Source: Apiosordaria backusii
Taxonomy: Eukaryota; Ascomycota; Sordariomycetes; Sordariales; Lasiosphaeriaceae
Direction of reading: 5' to 3'
DNA length: 64,000 nucleotides
Assembly (NCBI GenBank): GCA_030549205.1
Contig: JAUKTV010000003.1
Coordinates: forward strand, 1,178,001-1,242,000
Each line of letters begins with the position of its first letter. The first letter of the stretch is position 1. This document shows positions 1-13,345 of this stretch, piece by piece. A model generated the notes under the pieces. That model was given only the letters and a program-made list of their open reading frames with translations. It did no database searches and was not told where the DNA came from. The position numbers and the translations under genes are program-made.

Positions 1-545
1 TACTGTTAATTATTATTATAATAATAGTTTTAATATAAATAGTAAATATCTTAAAGTATATATTTTAAAAATTATAATTATTATATTAAATTTAAGATAA
101 TCCTTTCTTATATTAAAAGTATTAATATTTATTTAATATAAAAACTTCATATATTATTATTAAAGAAAAGTAAATAAATTCTTTAATAACTAACATATTT
201 CCTTTTAATATACTTATAATACTGTTTTATTTAAACTATTAAATAATAAACTATTAAATACTAATTACTAATACTTTTTTTTAAATTATTACTTACTATA
301 TAGATTTTATATTAACTTTTAATCTTTAAAGATTACTTTTAAAATTTAATTTAAAACTTTAATTTGAAATATATATTACGATTTTAAAATATTCTTTTAA
401 AGTATTATAAACTTTAGTTTTAATATACTTTAAAATATTATAGAGTAATTTTATTAAAAGATAGTTTAAGAAAAGAAATATTAGTATTTTCTATTTTATA
501 ATTAAAAATTATATTTATTAAAAACCTAACCTTTAAAGTATAAAA
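1..545. other. Unassigned AT-rich DNA at the left edge
   Basis: Extremely AT-rich sequence with stop codons in all frames and no motif I recognise. It lies directly left of the 16-bp target duplication (546-561) of K1, so it is the older DNA into which K1 inserted. It is probably a heavily RIP-mutated repeat, but no sequence in this window pairs with it clearly. Confidence 0.4.
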
Positions 546-623
546 ATTAATCCTTTATATTAACTATACTTTCACCTTATCCTTTTATTCGAATACTTTA
601 TTTCAATTCCGTTTATTATTAAT

Positions 624-1456
624 TATTGGAATAGATATGGCCAATTACAGGCCTAAGGGCTCTGTAATTAGTGCTCACACACTAGCTCACAGTGCAGCGG
701 AAGTCTTACACGTAATACCTATAGCTCAGTACTGGGGTACTAGAATACAGCACCTTGTAGGTATTGCAGAATAGAAATATAGTAGGTAAATAATTGTATT
801 ATAGTGCTAGCCTTCTATAAATCCACTATAATAATCTCTATAGTAGGGTTTGTACTTAACCTCTACTATATATCCACCAACTAATGTACAGTACCTTGCA
901 TACCCTAGCAGGCAGATAGGCCAAAGTACAGTTTAGTTAACCCCAAAGTTTACTAAGCCTTATAAACTACTTAATAAGCCTTCTATAGCTCCTGACCTAC
1001 AGGGCCTACAGGCCTATAATTTAGTATAGTAATAATATACCTACTTAACTATAGGCCTACCAATTCTTAGCTAATTTAGCTAATTTAATAATTAACTATA
1101 GATTTTATAGGTAGTTAAGTTAGCGTAGTTTACAGCTCTTTAAAAATCGACTTATAGCTATATAAAAGGGCTATAAAACTAAATACCCCCAATCTAAAGT
1201 ATAGGTTAATATAGGGTTAGGGTTAGGCTACTTATACTGCCTATAGTAGTAGGCTTTAGTAGCTTAAATATAAAATTATAGGCAGTTTAGCCTATTAGTT
1301 AATAGGATATAGGCCTTTAAATAGCCTTATAGTAAAGTAAAGTGCTAGGTAAATACCAAATAGCTAATAGGTAGGCTTTCTTACTTAAGCTTCTACTATA
1401 TAATATAATAGTAGCTACCTACTATAAATTAGGCCTTATAAAGACCTAGTTTAATA
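624..1456 (-). repeat. 3' LTR of Copia-I copy A
   Basis: 833 bp, matching 7387-8219 and both LTRs of copy B along the full length. The outer ~350 bp keep many CpA/TpG sites (for example 'gctcacacactagctcacagtgcagcgg' region near 672-700), while the inner part is damaged. It carries a telomere-like TAGGGTTAGGGTTAGG at 1212-1227. Confidence 0.9.
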
Positions 1457-1468
1457 CCTCTCTTCTAC
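1457..1468 (-). other. Polypurine tract of Copia-I copy A
   Basis: Directly inside the 3' LTR. On the minus strand it reads GTAGAAGAGAGG immediately before the LTR. This is the expected place and composition for the plus-strand primer of an LTR retrotransposon. Copy B has the matching tract at 47232-47243. Confidence 0.6.
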
Positions 1469-1489
1469 TTATAGTAAGTAGTAAGCTTA

Positions 1490-4400
1490 GATTTAAATCT
1501 AAAGCTTACTATAATAAGTTAAAATTAATAAACTAACTAATTAATTAAAAAACTAAAATATAAGGTATATAAAGCGTTAAGGCTTATATATTTAAACGTT
1601 AAGCAATTACTTTTATAAACTAAATTATAAAGGAAAATTAAATATAGAAAGGGTAATTTTCTAATCTATTCTTTTACTAACTTTTCCTCTATAGGCCTAT
1701 TTTTTAAGCCTAAAAAACCTATAAAGGTCTTAAATTTCTAATTAGCCAATAGTTTAATCAGCCTATTAGCCAGTATTTATTTAGTATTTAAGTAATTAAT
1801 AGTAACCTATAATACCTTAACTTACTTTTTAACTTAATAGTATTTTAATAATATATACTTAATATAATTGTAAAGGGCTAGGTTATAAGCAATAGTTATA
1901 AAGCTAATATTATTACTATATAAAGAAATAAAGCCTACTAAAGTATATCCTAACTCTTTATAAACCTCCTTAATCTATAGAGCTTTATAAATAGCCTTAA
2001 TAAGTATATTAGTTTTAGCCTTTAAAGTAAAAAGGCTTATAGTACTAACCTTCTTTAATTTCCAGTTTATAAAGCCTCCGATTATTTTAAATATAAAGCT
2101 ATAGGTAGATTTTAAATCTTTTAAGTCTTTTATAAAGTCTAAATCTGCAAAGCCTATAGATACTATAGTACCTTTTTTTTAATAAGTCTAATAGTATAAC
2201 TGTAAGTAATTATTAAATTCTCTATACCGTTTAAATACTTTAAAAGGGTTTTAATAGCATTTAGGCTTATTATAGTAAGCTACTGTATACTCCTTAAAAG
2301 CCACTGTACTATAAAAGCAATATTAGGCCTTATTTAAATTATTAAATATATTATAGTACTTATTATATATTAGAATAGTATATAATCTAACTTACTTATA
2401 AAGCTTCTTTTAATTTAAGGTCTTTATATTAAGCTACTATTCTAAGCTATAAAGAAACTAATATTTTACAGCTATTTTTAAAGCTAAAGGTTTTAATTGT
2501 CTTCTATATATACTAGGCTTAACTAAGTTATAGAAGGAAGCGACGTTTATCCTTTATTATTTAAATCCTTAAAAAGAAGGAAGCTGGCCTTCTATTTTCT
2601 ATTGATAGACCTTATTTAAGCTTTTTTTAAACTATTAAATATAGGCCTTATTAAAGCTTATAATTAAATAATTATTAATATAGATTACTATAAAAATCCT
2701 AGCTTTAGGATTATAAAAGACAGTAGAGTTAGAAATTAGCATTATAAAACCTTTTCTTTTAATAGTTTAGTAAGTTTAGCTTATTAAAGTTTAAGGCTTT
2801 ACTTTAAGCTATATAAGGCTTTAAAAAGGTAAATTATTTAACTGGTTTTAAGCTTAAAGCTTTACCTATATAGCTTTACTTTAATAGCTAAATTTATTAA
2901 TTAGTAAAACTTATAGAAGCCTTTAAATATAGCTATATAATTCTTCTCTTTTAAATAGCTATTAAGAAATGTCCTTATAAAATCGATCTACTTTATTTCC
3001 TAATTTAATAAAGTTACTATAGTTAATAGTATATATTAAATAAGTAATATAGTAATAAAGGTAAAGGTCTTTATAAAATCTAAGCCTTTCTTTTATAAGA
3101 ATCCTTTAATAACTAACTTAGCCTTAAACTTTAAAAGCCTATTTTCTTTATCGGTTTTTTATATAGTATTAACCTACTGATTAGTAATATACAGTCCTTA
3201 AGGAAAGTACTATAAGGAAGGAACTTAAAGGTTTTTTAATTAACTATTTACTTAAATTTACTATATATAGCCTTTAACTAATAAGATTTTTTAAAGTTCT
3301 TTAATACTTATTTTAATATTTAAGGTCATAAATTAGTATTAAAAAGACCCTTAAAGACCCTATAGTAATAGGCCTTAGCCTTAACTAATATTAATTTAAT
3401 AAATTAACTAATACCTATTTTAATATCTTTACCTATATTTAAATATAATTCTTCTATTTCTATTAGTAAGTAGTCTTTAATAGGGATTTTAAGCTAACTT
3501 TAAAGCCTATAATAGGCCTATTAAAAGGCTTTAGGCTACTATCGATTATAGCTTTCTAAATAATAGGCTTACTAATTAACTTACTATTAAAGAATTTTTC
3601 AGTATTGGCCAATTGGTCAATTTACAAACTTAATTAACTAACTAAGTTATATTTAAAGTATAGGTTACTATCTTTATTTACTAATTATAATAGCTCTACC
3701 TTCCCTTAACTTAAATTTCCTTTTAAAATAGCAATAATACTTCGAATTATAATAGGTTTATTTACTATATTTATAAAAAAGATTTTACTACTATCCTTCT
3801 AACCAGTATCTATACTTAATAAGTCTTACTTTTAAAGACAATTAATAGTTTATTAAGCTTTATATAGGCCTATAGTTTTAAAGCTTTAAACTTTTTTTAA
3901 TAGAAATAAGGAGCTTTATAGAGAAGCTTATAGCCTTAAACCAGCTTAAGTCTAGCTTATAGAAAAGGGAAGGCTTTAATTTATTATAGAGTATTTAATA
4001 GGAAGTTAAATCTTTATTATTAACTACTATATAGTTAACTAATTTAAGTACTATAAGTACTATATAGTACTATAAGTATTAAAGAAGCTATAATAATACT
4101 ATTATAGCCTATAACCGGTTTAAAAATACTTTAATAGAGCGTTTAATTAGGCTATTTTACTTATAAATATAAGGCTTAAAAGTAGAAAATTCAATGCCTT
4201 TAATAGAAAACTAGGCTTATAATTTATAATTAATTTCTTTCTTACTATTATAATAGAAATAAATAAAGTACCTATTATAGCAATTCTTTAAGCCTTTAAA
4301 AAAGCCTTTTATAACGTTTAATATAGTTAGTCTTTTAATATTTAATAAGTAAAAGGCCTATTTAAATTAGGATTTTCAGTCTATTAAAATTAACATTATA

Positions 4401-7330
4401 GAAAGCCTATTATAAGGTATAAGCTTGATTTTAAAAGTATTGCCTTTAATAGAACTTAAGGCTTTAAAAGGGTTTAAAATAGTAAAAAGTTAAAGCCTTC
4501 TTACTGCCTTAACTTTATTATAAGCTGAGTATTGAAAATCTACTTCTTTTATTTAATCCAGATTTAAAAGCCCAATAGTAATTTTATTAGTCTTTTTTAA
4601 CAGTATTAGGCCTATATAACCTAATTTAATATACCATTTTAATACTATTTAAAGTAATTTACTATAGTAGTCTATAGTAATATTAAGGATATTTTTAATA
4701 GCCTCTTTAAGTATATAGCTTCTTTAAGCCTTTTCTTAATTAAATAAGCTAAAGTTATTTAAGCTATTAAAGCCTTTTATAACTAATAGAACTCTTTAGT
4801 AAGTCTACCTTAATTAAATCCTTTAAAGCTGGGGTTACTTAAGCTATTAAGGCCTTTTATAAACTAATAAAGCTCTATTCCTTTAAATATACTCTGGCTA
4901 TAGCCTTCCTTATAGTTAAACTTAAACCCTTTAAGCCTATAGGGCTTTACCTTTCGGATATCTGAATTAAAGTTAATAGTACTATAGCTATTTAGCTCTA
5001 TAAGCTTATTACTAAGCCTTTAAAGGTCTAAATCGACCTTTAAATAGCTATCCTTTTAAAATAAAGGCCTATTAAAAAGCTTTATTACTAATTTTCGCTT
5101 CCGATTAATAACATTAAAACTTATATTATAGTAAATAATAGACCTCTCTACCTTCTATTATTTTAAAAAAAAGCTTAAAGCCTTAAAATCGAATACCGCT
5201 ATCGAAGCCTTATTAAGCTTATATAGTACTTCCTTTTTAACCTAACCACTAACTTTATAATATAGTATACTATTAAAAAGGTTAATGTTAAATTAAGGAA
5301 TATATAAAGCATTTTTAAGCTTAAGCTTAATATATTTAAGAGGTTCTTTCTATAAAAGTACTGTAAATACAGCAGTTTTAAAGCCCTTAAATATTAAAGG
5401 ACCTCCTTTTATATAAATTATCTTTAATAAACTATTATTAGGCTTATAGTTAGTAAACCATTTTCAACTATTAATAATATAGTTAATAAACCTAGTATTG
5501 TATAGAAAAGCATCCCTTAAAGAAAGTACTGCTAAAGCCTTACCTTTAACGCTTTTAATGCCTTTAGTAAGCCCTATAAGTACTATATAAGTACCTTTAT
5601 TACTATTGTTATTATTAAAGTCTTTAAAAACCTTTAAAGCTAGATTATAGAAGCTTACTATATAAATAAATAAATCTCTAACTTTAAGCCTTTCTTTAAA
5701 GCCTTTAAGCCTTTTAAAGCCTTTCTTCTTTTTCTTTTAAAAAAAGCTACTAAGGCTATTAAAGCTACTATTGCCATTACTTTTAAGCTTCTTACTTATA
5801 AAAACCTTTTTTTTAATGTTTTTATAAAGGCCTTTTCTATTTCTATAGGCTATACCTTTAATAACTATAGAGGTTAGAATATACTATTCTTTTAATAAGT
5901 TTGTTATTAAAAAGCTTAAGTTAATAATACCTATATTTTAACCTAATACTTTAGTAGTCTATATAATACTCCGTTACCTTGTAGCTTACTATAAAAAGCT
6001 TTTTTCTATAGCCTATAGGTATTAATTTACTTAATTTATAGCTTAAAGGTTAATACTAGCTAGTATAAGCTAGCTAATTATATTAAAAAACTTAATATTA
6101 AAGTCTATTAAAAAGCCTGTAAATTAATAAAAGTTTAAAGAATAGTATTTCCTATAAAAGTTCCCTTACTATAATTTAATACTATAGAAATACCTCTAAA
6201 TAAGCAGTTTATAGGCTTTAATAGGGCTTGTTTACTATAAAATAGAAGCCTAAAGGCTTAAGGCTATATTATTTTAAAATAATATTAATAGTAAGGCCTA
6301 TTTAATATTACTTTAATAAGCTACTATAGTAAGGTCCTCTATAAAAGTAGCTATGTCGATAGTATACAGTATAATATTTAAGCCCTATTTCTATAGATCG
6401 AAATTCTCAAGGCCTATAAACCTTTAATTAGTAAGGAATTTATAGACCTTTTTAGTTATTTTAATAACTATAGTAGTATAAAAGACCTTAGTAAAACTAC
6501 TATTAGCTTTAAGCCTTAGTTAGTAGGCCGCTATAGTTTTTTAATATATAGCTTTAGCTACTATTAGAAGTATAGTTATAATAGCCTTAAGCCGATTTAA
6601 AGTATTTTAAACCGTTATTAAAAGCTTAATTTACTCTACTACTTTAGTTATAGTACTTTACAACTATTAAATCTAGGCCTTTTACTTCCTTAATTAAATA
6701 GTAAAGGCCTATATATAGTAAAAATCTACTAAATCTTCCTCCCTAAAAGACCCCTACTTAAACCTAATATTTTACATTTTTAAATCTATAAAAAGCTTAA
6801 TATATTTACCACTAAAGCATTCTATAAGGCTTTAAGACCCTAGCCTAGTACTGTTTTTAACTAAAGCTTTAATTATAATTTGCTTTATATAATAAAAAGG
6901 CTAAGTCTATAGTACTTAAGAGCCTTAAAGAATAGGCTCTATTTTATATAGTTAATTACTATAACTACTAATAGCAATAGTAGTTAAAAAGGTCGCTTTA
7001 CCTTCTTACTTTTTTACTTACCTTTAGGATTTATAGAACTATCTACTTAGTTATAATTAAAGTAGGAAGCTATTTCTAGCTTTTATAAGCTTATAGTTTA
7101 TAGGCCTTTAATACCCTATTAGGCCTAATTTTTACATGCCTTACGGTATAATAAATTTAATAGCAGGTGCAAATTTAAACCTTATAGGCCCTTAGAAAAC
7201 CTAATAAAATAAAGTAAGCTTAGTATTTACCTTATAACTCTACCTTAATAGGTAGGCTTTAAAATTAATAATTTTATAGCCTACTTATAGTACAGTCTAT
7301 AGTAGCCTAAACTGTTATTTATAAAAGACT
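1490..7330 (-). pseudogene. Degenerate Copia gag-pol of Copia-I copy A
   Basis: This interior aligns by eye with copy B along its whole length but has many more stops. The RT active-site codons are visible at 2671-2682 on the minus strand as YINN, where Copia elements have YVDD; both Asp codons are now Asn through G-to-A change. The protease active-site region also matches copy B, with Asp turned to Asn. A duplicated 81-bp segment seen in copy B is present here too (first units starting near 4748 and 4828). The polyprotein would have supplied capsid, protease, integrase and reverse transcriptase. None can be made from this copy. Confidence 0.8.
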
Positions 7331-7372
7331 TTAAGCCTAAGCTTATAAGCCTATAACCTAGTTAGGTATTTT

Positions 7373-7386
7373 CTAAGCTTATAACC
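7373..7386 (-). other. Primer-binding site of Copia-I copy A
   Basis: Abutting the inner end of the 5' LTR, the minus strand reads GGTTATAAGCTTAG. Drosophila copia primes with a half-molecule of initiator methionine tRNA at GGTTATGGGCCCAG. The differences are all G-to-A or C-to-T, as RIP would make. The same site is found in copy B and in Copia-II. Confidence 0.7.
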
Positions 7387-8219
7387 TATTAGAATAGATA
7401 TAGCTAATTATAGGCCTAAAGGCCTTGTAATTAGTGCTTATACATTAGCTTACAATATAGCAGAAGTCTTATATATAATACCTATAGCTTAGTACTAAGG
7501 TATTAAAATATAGTATCTTATAGGTACTGTAAAATAAAAATATAGTAAGTAAATAATTGTATTATAGTACTAGCCTTCTATAAATCTACTATAATAATCT
7601 TTATAGTAAGGTTTATACTTAACTTCTATTATATACTTACTGACTAATGTATAGTACCTTATATATCCTAGTAGGTAGATAGGCTATAGTATAGCTTAGT
7701 TAACCCTGAGGTTTGCTAAGCCCTATAAACCACTTACTAAACTCTTTATAGCTCCTAACCTATAGGGTCTACAGGCCTATAATTTAATATAGTAATAATA
7801 TATCTATTTAACTATAGGCCTACTAATTTTTAGCCAATTTAGCTAGCTTAGTAGTTAGCTACAGGTCTTATAGGCAGTTAAATTAGCGTAGTTTATAGCT
7901 TTCTAAAAATCGACTTACGGCTATATAAAAGGGCTACGAAACCGAACACCTCCAACCTAAAGTACAGGTTAATGTAGGGTTAGGGTTAGGCTATTTATAT
8001 TGCCTATAGTAGTAGGCTTTAGTAGCCTGAATATAAAATTATAGACAGTTTGGCCTACTAGTTAGTGGGATGCAGGCCTTTAAATAGCCCTGCAGTGAAG
8101 TAAGGTGCCGGGCAAGTGCCGGGTAGCTGACGGATAGGCTTTTCTACTTAAGCTTCCACCATGTAGTATAATAGCAGCTACCTACTGTAAACTAGGCCTC
8201 ACAGGGACCTAGTTTAACA
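7387..8219 (-). repeat. 5' LTR of Copia-I copy A
   Basis: 833 bp. It starts TATTAGAATAG next to the primer site and ends TTTAACA next to the target duplication. Its inner (left) half is strongly C-to-T damaged, whereas the outer 300 bp or so (about 7890-8219) retain sites such as gtgccgggcaagtgccgggt. The telomere-like motif is at 7975-7990. Confidence 0.9.
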
Positions 8220-9543
8220 TTAATCTACCGGTCCGCTTCGAAATCAATTAAATTTTATCTAAATCGATAAAATTTAACATATTATATAGAAAACAAAGTA
8301 TCGAAAGTATATATAGTTAACTTTTAAATAAAGGAAAGGTTTTTATTCTGTTTTTTACTATCTTTTTTTAATATAGCTATTATAATATCGGTAAATTTAA
8401 AATAATCGGTATTATTTAATTTTAAAGTTTTATATTGATAAACTTTTAATATAATAAATTATATACTATTATTATATTAATATTATTTTTTAATTATTAA
8501 ATTATATAGAATAGATTTATATTTAATATTATAATTAATTAAATTTTAATATAGTAAGAAATATAAGAAAGGAATATAATAGGTAATATAGGAAAGTAAT
8601 ATAGTAAATAATATAAGAAAAGAATATAATAAATAATATAAAAAAGGAAAAAAAGTAATAGATAAAATCTCTTTTAACTTTATATAAACGTTAATATTTA
8701 ATTTTAATATAGGCTAACAAGGAAGTTATTAATATAATTATAAATAATTTAATATAAAGGAAGTATTTGAAAAGTTTAATTATAATATTATTATATAAGT
8801 TTATTATTAAATTTAATAGTAGAAGGTTTGATTATATAATAAGTATATAATAAGTATATAATTATAATAGTAGCTTTAGGCAGTTTAAGTAATATATTAA
8901 ATTAACTGTAAAGAGAACTAACGCCGGGTATAGCGTTATAAAAGAAGTTTTTTTTATATGCTCCACTTGAAGCGATATTAATCCTTTATATTTATTAAAA
9001 TTTTAAAAATTACCTTTAGTTGGTTAAATCCTATTTTCTATATTTTAATATTAATAATATTATTATAAAATAAATATTAATATTTTTATAGGTTTTATAA
9101 ATTTTTAAAATATAGTATAGTAATAGTTATTTAATAAAAATTTAAAAGGTTATTAAATTCAATCGGTAAAATTAAAAATACCTATAATTTAAATAGAATT
9201 TTAATAAAATTTAAAATTATTTAAAAAGAATTAAAAGTAATTACATTTTAATTAATTTTACTAACTATCCTTTTATCTTATCCTTCTTTTTAAATACTTT
9301 CTTTTATCGTTTTATTATTAATTTAATATTTTAATTTAAAATTAATTAAATCTTATTTAAATTAATAAAGGTTAATATATTTAATATAAAATAAAGTATT
9401 AATAATATATATAATTAACTTTTTAATAAAAATAATATTTATATTTTATTTATTATTATCTTTTTTTAATATAATTATTATTATATTAAACTTTAGGATT
9501 TTATATTTATAAATTTTTAATATAATTATAAATTACTATTATA

Positions 9544-10289
9544 AGTCCTTGTATTATTATTATCAATCTATAATCCTCGATCGAGCTTAATCAACCCCTA
9601 TCCAAATCGACAGAGTTCGGCATATTATTCGATAGATAAAGTATCGAGCTTATATATAGCCAAATCCCGAATATAGGCAAGGCTTATATTTCGCTCTTTA
9701 CTATCTTTCTTCGGTATAGCTATTATTATGTCAGCGAATTTAACCTTATTACTATTCTATATCGGGATCTTATACTCATAGGCTTTCAGTATAATTATAT
9801 ACTGGCATTATATTAATACTATCTTTTAATTATTAAGTTATATAGAACAAACTTATACTTAGTACTGCAAGTAGTCGGTTAAGTTTTAATATAGTAGGTA
9901 ATATAGGAAAGGAATATAGTAAGTAATATAAGAGAGGAAAGGTAAAGAAAAGTAGTAGATAGGATCTTTTTTAACTTTATATAGGCGCTAATATCTGGCT
10001 TTAGTATAGGCCAGTAAGGGAGTTATTGGCACGGTTATAAGCAATTTGGTAATAAAGGAGGTGTTTAAAAGGTTTGGCTATAATGTTATTATATAAGCTT
10101 ATTATTAAACTTGACAGTAGAAGGTTTAGCTATATAATAAATATATAATAAGTATATAATAATTATATAACTATAACGGTTGCCCCAGGCAGTTTAAATA
10201 GTATACTAGATCAACTGTAAAGAGAACTAATGCTAGGTATAGCATTATAAAAGAAATTTTTTTTTAGAAGCTTCACTTCTTAAAGAGAC
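9544..10289 (+). mobile_element. K repeat copy K3, truncated, inserted in K2
   Basis: A 746 bp K copy lacking the left ~200 bp but keeping the right end (AGAAGCTTCACTTCTTAAAGAGAC). It is bounded by an exact 16-bp direct repeat, ataaattactattata, at 9528-9543 and 10290-10305. It is less RIP-damaged than its host, in keeping with later insertion. It contains two to three units of the K minisatellite near 9895-9945. Confidence 0.85.
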
Positions 10290-10336
10290 ATAAATTACTA
10301 TTATATTAATATTATTATTAAACTATTAAATTATAT

Positions 10337-11302
10337 TTTAAGATTTAGTAGTATATATATAAGATATAATATATAGATATTTACGATTAAGATAATAGTA
10401 TCTTTAGATTATTTAATATAGCTATTGAACTAGTTACTTGTCCTATTAAACCGTTTTATCCTTTATAATTATTAATATAATATCGATTAACTTTATTAAC
10501 TAATCTTCTACTTTATCTTTCTTTTTAAAGGCTTTTTTTTAAATTATTTTATTATCAATCCAATACCTTAACTTAAAACCAATCAAATCCTATCTAAATT
10601 AATAAAAGTTAATATATTTAATATAAAATAAAATAATAATAGTATATATAGTTTACTTTTTAATAAAGGTAATATTTATATTCTATTTATTACTATCTTT
10701 CTTTAATATAGCTATTATTATATTGGTAAATTTAAAATACTTATAATAATTTAACTTTAAGATTTTATATTTATAAACTTTCGATATAATTATATATTGT
10801 TATTATATTAATACTATTTTTTAATTATTAAGTTATAAAAAATAAACTTATATTTAATATTATAGATAATTAATTAAATCTTAATATAATAAGTAATATA
10901 AAAAAGTAATATAGTAAATAATATATAGTAGGTAATATAGAAAAGGAATATAATAAGTAATATAAAAAAAATAGTAAAAAAAAGTAAATAGAATTCTTTT
11001 TAATCTTATATAGATATTAATACTTAACCTTAATGTAAAGTAATAAAGGAATTATTAGCGTAGTTATAAATAATTCGATAATAAAGGAAACGTTTAAAAG
11101 GTTTAATTATATTATTATTTTATAAACTTATTATTAAACCTACTGGTAAAAGATCCTACTGGTAAAAGATCCTACTGGTAAAAGATTTAACTACATAATA
11201 AATATATAATTATAACGGTAGTTTTAAATAATTTAAGTAATATACCAGATTAACTATAAAGAAAACTAACGCCAGGTATAACGTTATAAAAGAATTCTTT
11301 TT
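10337..11302 (+). mobile_element. K repeat copy K4, inserted in K2
   Basis: Begins with the left K terminus (aagatttagtagtatatatataagat, a damaged form of AAGGTTCGGTGGTATATA) and runs through the whole body to 'taacgttataaaagaattctttt'. The last ~30 bp with the hairpin end are missing. A tripled 'cctactggtaaaagat' stretch at about 11144-11190 is a local tandem expansion. Right of it, K2 resumes. Confidence 0.65.
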
Positions 11303-11782
11303 ATATTTAATACTATAATTAATTAAATTTTAATAAAGTAAATAATATAAAAAAAGAATATAATAAATAATATAGAAAAGAAATATAGTAAATGATATAA
11401 AAAATAAATATAGTAAATAATAAAAAAAAATAATAAAAAAGTATAGTAAATAAAATCCTTTTTAATTTTATATAAATATTAATATTTAACTTTAATATAG
11501 ATTAATAAAAGAATCATTAATATAGTTTTAAATAATTCAAGAATAAAGAAAGTATTTAAAAGATTTAACTATACTATTATTTTATAAGTTTATTATTAAA
11601 TTTAATAATAAAAAGGTTAATTATATAATAAATATATAATTATAATAATAGGTAAGGCTTAAGTAATTAAAATCGTATATTAAATTAACTATAAAGAAAA
11701 TTAAGATTAAGTATAATATTATAAATAAAATTCTTTTTTAAAAGCTTTACTTTTTAAAAAGATAGAAATATTAAAAGTGATT

Positions 11783-12283
11783 TTTATTAAAGGAATATTT
11801 ATATTTTAATTAACGGTACGGTTAAATATAATTTATTAATTTAAAAGTATAATCTAAAATAAAGTAATAATACCCTTTCATATTATATTAATATATTAAT
11901 ATTTTATATATAATAAATAATAATAATTATTCTAATAATAATTATTGTTTTAAAAGTATGAATTAAAAGATTATATTTTATATTAATAAAGGATTATAAA
12001 TAGTTAATTACTTTAATAATATAAATAGTTTACTTTTAAATATAATATTTAAAGGATAGTATTTTATTTTATTAAATATTAAATTAATAAACTTTAACTT
12101 AAAAAGTTTACTTTTTGTTATTAATTATAAAGATTATAATAATATAGTTTTAAAAGACTTTAATTAAAAAATTAACTATATTTTATTTATATAAAAAGTA
12201 TATTAATTTTATTAAAGAATTTACTTTATTTCTGTATTTTTATATTATAATACTTTAAATATAGTAATATATATAGAGAATAT
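11783..12283. other. Unassigned AT-rich DNA between K copies
   Basis: About 500 bp with stops in all frames, an imperfect inverted run of 'aataattat' near 11925-11950 and no motif I can match to another family in the window. Confidence 0.35.
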
Positions 12284-13271
12284 TTTAAAGTTGAATAGTA
12301 TATATATAAAATATAATATATAAATACTTATAATTAACATAATAGTATCTTTAAGCTATTTAATATAATTATAAAATTAATTATTTAACCTCTTAAACCA
12401 TTTTATCCTTTATAATTATTATTACAATATTAATGAACTTTATTAATTAATCTTTTATATTATCCTTCTTTTTAAATACTTTCTTTTAAATTATTTTATT
12501 ATTAATTTAATACTTTAACTTAAAACTAATTAAATCCTATCTAAATTAATAAAAGTTAATATATTTAATATAAAATAAAGTAATAACGGTATATATAATT
12601 AACTTTTTAATAAAGGCGCCGTTTATGTTTTATTTATTACTATCTTTTTTCTAATATAGCTATTATTATACTAATAATTTAAGGTTCAATAGTATATATA
12701 TAAAACATAATATATAAATACTTACGATTAATATAATAGTACTATCTTTAGGTTATTTATTATAGGTATTTAATTAGCTACTTATTAGGCTATTTTATCC
12801 TTTACTATTACTTCTATAATAATAATTAATATCTTTAACTATACTTTTATTTTATCCTTTTATTTAAAAATGATATTGAACGTCGTTAAACGTTATAGTA
12901 GATTGGGAATCAGCCTATCTATGCTTAGCTAAAGAGGTCGCTATATATAAGCTGTAAGGCAACTACCTATTTTAAGAGGAAAAATATGTATTTTTATCTA
13001 GCCTATCTAGGTTTAACTGGACTAAAACCTCTTTATCCTCACTTATACCCGGCTTCTAAGCTATCCTAATGCCTCTAGCCCTGTAAGGCTTCGATAAACA
13101 TCCCCTTAGCCGGTTTCGGTATAGCTGCAGCCTTGTAACTGCACCTGTACCTAGTAGGTACCTCTAGGTAGTAAGGCTGTCTTATTGGTCTGTGGGTTAC
13201 GGTAAAAGTAGGCCCCGCCCTACTTTTTACCTTAGCTACTGGCCAATGAAAATTCAGCTCTTTTGCCCTGC

Positions 13272-13288
13272 GCAAGACTCAAATTTAT
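13272..13288 (-). promoter_or_regulatory. B-box / T-arm-like segment of SINE S1
   Basis: Minus strand ATAAA-TTTGAGT-CTTGC. A 7-nt loop close to TTCGANT is flanked by arms that would pair fully if two A residues were originally G. This fits a tRNA T arm that has suffered G-to-A damage. Confidence 0.55.
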
Positions 13289-13334
13289 AACCTCTTAATT
13301 GTATGCAGCAATTTGAAAGGCCCTCAGATGCATG

Positions 13335-13345
13335 CCACTGCGCCA
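13335..13345 (-). promoter_or_regulatory. Pol III A box of SINE S1
   Basis: Minus strand TGGCGCAGTGG matches the tRNA A-box consensus TGGCNNAGTGG exactly. It sits 7-8 nt from the element end, as in a tRNA gene. Confidence 0.75.

Larger units (their letters stand above)
624..8219 (-). mobile_element. Copia-I copy A, complete but RIP-inactivated LTR retrotransposon
   Basis: Two related ~833 bp terminal repeats bound a 5.9 kb interior. The ends read TATTGGAATAG on the left (TGTTGGAATAG expected before TG to TA damage) and TTTAACA on the right. Flanking ttaat at 619-623 and 8220-8224 fits a 5-bp target duplication. The left boundary was set partly by comparison with copy B, because the right-end duplication there is unambiguous. 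The order on the minus strand is 5' LTR (right), primer site, gag/protease/integrase/RT/RNase H, polypurine tract, 3' LTR (left). At 7.6 kb it is long for a Copia element. The interior is full of TAG/TAA codons and cannot encode protein. It is inserted in K1. Confidence 0.9.
562..8976 (+). mobile_element. K repeat copy K1, truncated at the left end and split by Copia-I A
   Basis: The two halves, 562-623 and 8225-8976, join into one K repeat when Copia-I A and its 5-bp duplication are removed. The join restores the motif seen uninterrupted in other K copies, where an 'attaatctaccggtc' stretch follows the 'tatttcaattc' stretch. K1 is flanked by an exact 16-bp direct repeat, attaatcctttatatt, at 546-561 and 8977-8992. 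Its left part is missing compared with full copies such as 24017-24971, while the right terminus (a diverged GCTCCACTT motif near 8961) is kept. Truncation of one constant end plus a long target duplication is typical of target-primed reverse transcription. Confidence 0.75.
9243..11769 (+). mobile_element. K repeat copy K2, truncated, host of K3 and K4
   Basis: Segments 9243-9543, 10306-10336 and about 11303-11769 follow one another in a normal K repeat once K3 and K4 are taken out. The right terminus 'aaaagctttactttttaaaaaga' is a damaged form of the K end. Flanking attaaaagtaatt (9230-9242) and attaaaagtgatt (11770-11782) are a 13-bp target duplication differing by one A/G. The left part of the family consensus is missing. 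The 250 bp to the left (8993-9242) are AT-rich with nothing recognisable. Confidence 0.7.

Noticed and set aside
1212..1227. Telomere repeat
   Set aside because: Only two TTAGGG units, at the same place in every Copia-I LTR, so it is part of the LTR and not a chromosome end.
9895..9945. CRISPR-like array in the repeated 25-bp units
   Set aside because: Units are directly tandem with no unique spacers and belong to the K minisatellite.
13075..13275. 66-codon minus-strand open frame
   Set aside because: It lies wholly inside SINE S1, which is non-coding. It is open only because S1 is GC-richer and barely mutated.
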